The notes beneath the pieces are model-generated. The model saw only the letters and a list, made by a program, of their open reading frames with translations, was not told the DNA's origin and made no database searches. From Caldora sp. SIO3E6 (GTDB lineage: Bacteria; Cyanobacteriota; Cyanobacteriia; Cyanobacteriales; Coleofasciculaceae), in the NCBI GenBank assembly GCA_010672185.1, contig JAAHHL010000584.1, positions 1 to 5,243 of the forward strand: DNA of 5,243 nt. The letters are read 5' to 3'. Below, in pieces: positions 4,870-5,243 of the stretch (its first letter is position 1; each line of letters opens with the position of its first letter). A program made the position numbers and the translations under genes.

Positions 4870-4890
4870 GAATTAAGAATTGAGAATTAA
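4870..4890. repeat. Short heptamer array (GAATTRA)3
   Basis: Three units in phase read GAATTAA, GAATTGA and GAATTAA. They lie upstream of the minus-strand antitoxin-like gene. The array is short, but its 7-bp period matches the other arrays in the window. Confidence 0.7.
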
Positions 4891-4909
4891 CGAAAATTCC
4901 GTACATTTG

Positions 4910-4972
4910 TAGGGGCGGGTTTAGGGATATCTTAACCCATTTGACGATAACTGTTAGACAAAACCCGCCCTA
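4910..4972. repeat. 63-bp MITE-like element with GGGCGGGTTT terminal inverted repeats
   Basis: TAGGGGCGGGTTT (4910-4922) is the inverted complement of AAACCCGCCCTA (4961-4972), apart from one extra G on the left. The central 10 bp (4913-4922 and 4961-4970) pair perfectly. The 38-base interior contains GGGATATCTTAACCCAT. From memory, GTAGGGGCGGGTTT repeats are scattered through many cyanobacterial genomes. The size and terminal symmetry suggest a miniature mobile element or a folded RNA repeat. No clear target-site duplication is visible. Confidence 0.72.
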
Positions 4973-5050
4973 TCGATCACCTTGCGAATTACCAAAAATT
5001 TCCCTTGCTCTAGTCTCATTACCTCCAAAGTTAGACTTGATTGTTCTTAG

Positions 5051-5242
5051 TATTGGGTGTTGTTTACATGAGCTACGATTGCACCAGTATCCTGTGGAAC
5101 AGGCATCTTGCCTGTCATATTGGACGGCATCAGCGAAGCTATCGCACCAGTATCATTTGAAACAGGCATCTTGTCTGTCATATCGATCGCATTTCCTCTT
5201 TGACTAGACCCTACAGGCAAACACCTATGCCATTATCTAAAA
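5051..5242. repeat. Compound dispersed repeat, copy 2, with internal duplication
   Basis: This is the second copy of the 4251-4403 repeat, in the same orientation. It is 39 bases longer because a 40-base unit beginning GCACCAGTATC appears twice, at 5081-5120 and 5144-5183, with a 63-bp period. The two units differ at four of 40 positions by my count. Each unit carries a palindrome: the first is the perfect ACAGGCA-TCT-TGCCTGT (5099-5115), the second has one change (5162-5178). The 23 bases between the units correspond to the CGGCATCAGCGAAGC block of copy 1. Similarity to copy 1 ends one base before the window edge. Confidence 0.85.
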
Positions 5243-5243
5243 A

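Larger units (their letters stand above)
4823..5243. other. Non-coding repeat-rich right end of the window
   Basis: From left to right it contains a leader region for the 61-residue gene, a three-unit GAATTRA heptamer, a MITE-like inverted-repeat element, about 75 bases without recognised structure, and the second, expanded copy of the compound repeat. A plus-strand open frame of 88 codons starts inside the inverted-repeat element and runs through the compound repeat. Its peptide repeats VEQASCLSY-like words that derive from the palindrome, so it is not called. Confidence 0.65.

Noticed and set aside
4941..5207. Plus-strand open frame of 88 codons with repeated VEQASCLSY-like words
   Set aside because: It begins inside the inverted-repeat element, and the repeated words are translations of the ACAGGCATCTTGCCTGT palindrome. 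It is most likely spurious.

Overview
The window looks like an intergene-rich stretch of a filamentous-type cyanobacterial chromosome. It is moderately AT-rich and carries several HIP1 octamers (GCGATCGC at 1372, 1719, 4344, 4432 and 4520). Nearly every gap contains short tandem heptamer repeats of the STRR type. It also holds families of short palindromic dispersed repeats typical of these genomes, and its best-recognised proteins are of cyanobacterial type. No rRNA, tRNA, CRISPR array or transposase gene was seen.

Layout. Positions 1-340 are non-coding repeats. A minus-strand gene (341-1087) encodes a membrane-anchored protein that I recognise as the cyanoexosortase B-associated (EpsI-like) partner. 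A short divergent region with a good sigma70-type promoter leads to a plus-strand ABC transporter ATPase of the YbbL/FetA type (1263-2021). Next is a membrane-anchored NodB/CE4 polysaccharide deacetylase (2122-2982, plus). It converges on a small three- to four-helix membrane protein of unknown function (3087-3413, minus). Then comes a minus-strand toxin-antitoxin operon: antitoxin 3959-4219 followed after 3 bases by a PIN-domain VapC-type toxin (3551-3955). The last 1 kb is mostly repeat DNA around a second minus-strand toxin-antitoxin locus. There a 61-residue antitoxin-like gene (4637-4822) is intact, but the overlapping MazF/PemK-type toxin is reduced to its first 26 codons (4576-4656).

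How the parts relate. The exosortase partner and the deacetylase both fit envelope or exopolysaccharide biology, but they are not in one operon and no exosortase or glycosyltransferase is visible. The ABC ATPase has no permease in the window. The rightmost kilobase looks like a decay and insertion zone: one intact toxin-antitoxin module, one broken one, and two direct copies of a roughly 150-190 bp compound repeat (4251-4403 and 5051-5242) flanking the broken one.

The most interesting points are the truncated mazF next to a preserved antitoxin, the repeat pair bracketing it, the internal duplication in the second repeat copy, and a heptamer array that supplies the start codon of the ABC gene. 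I found no convincing wholly new system.
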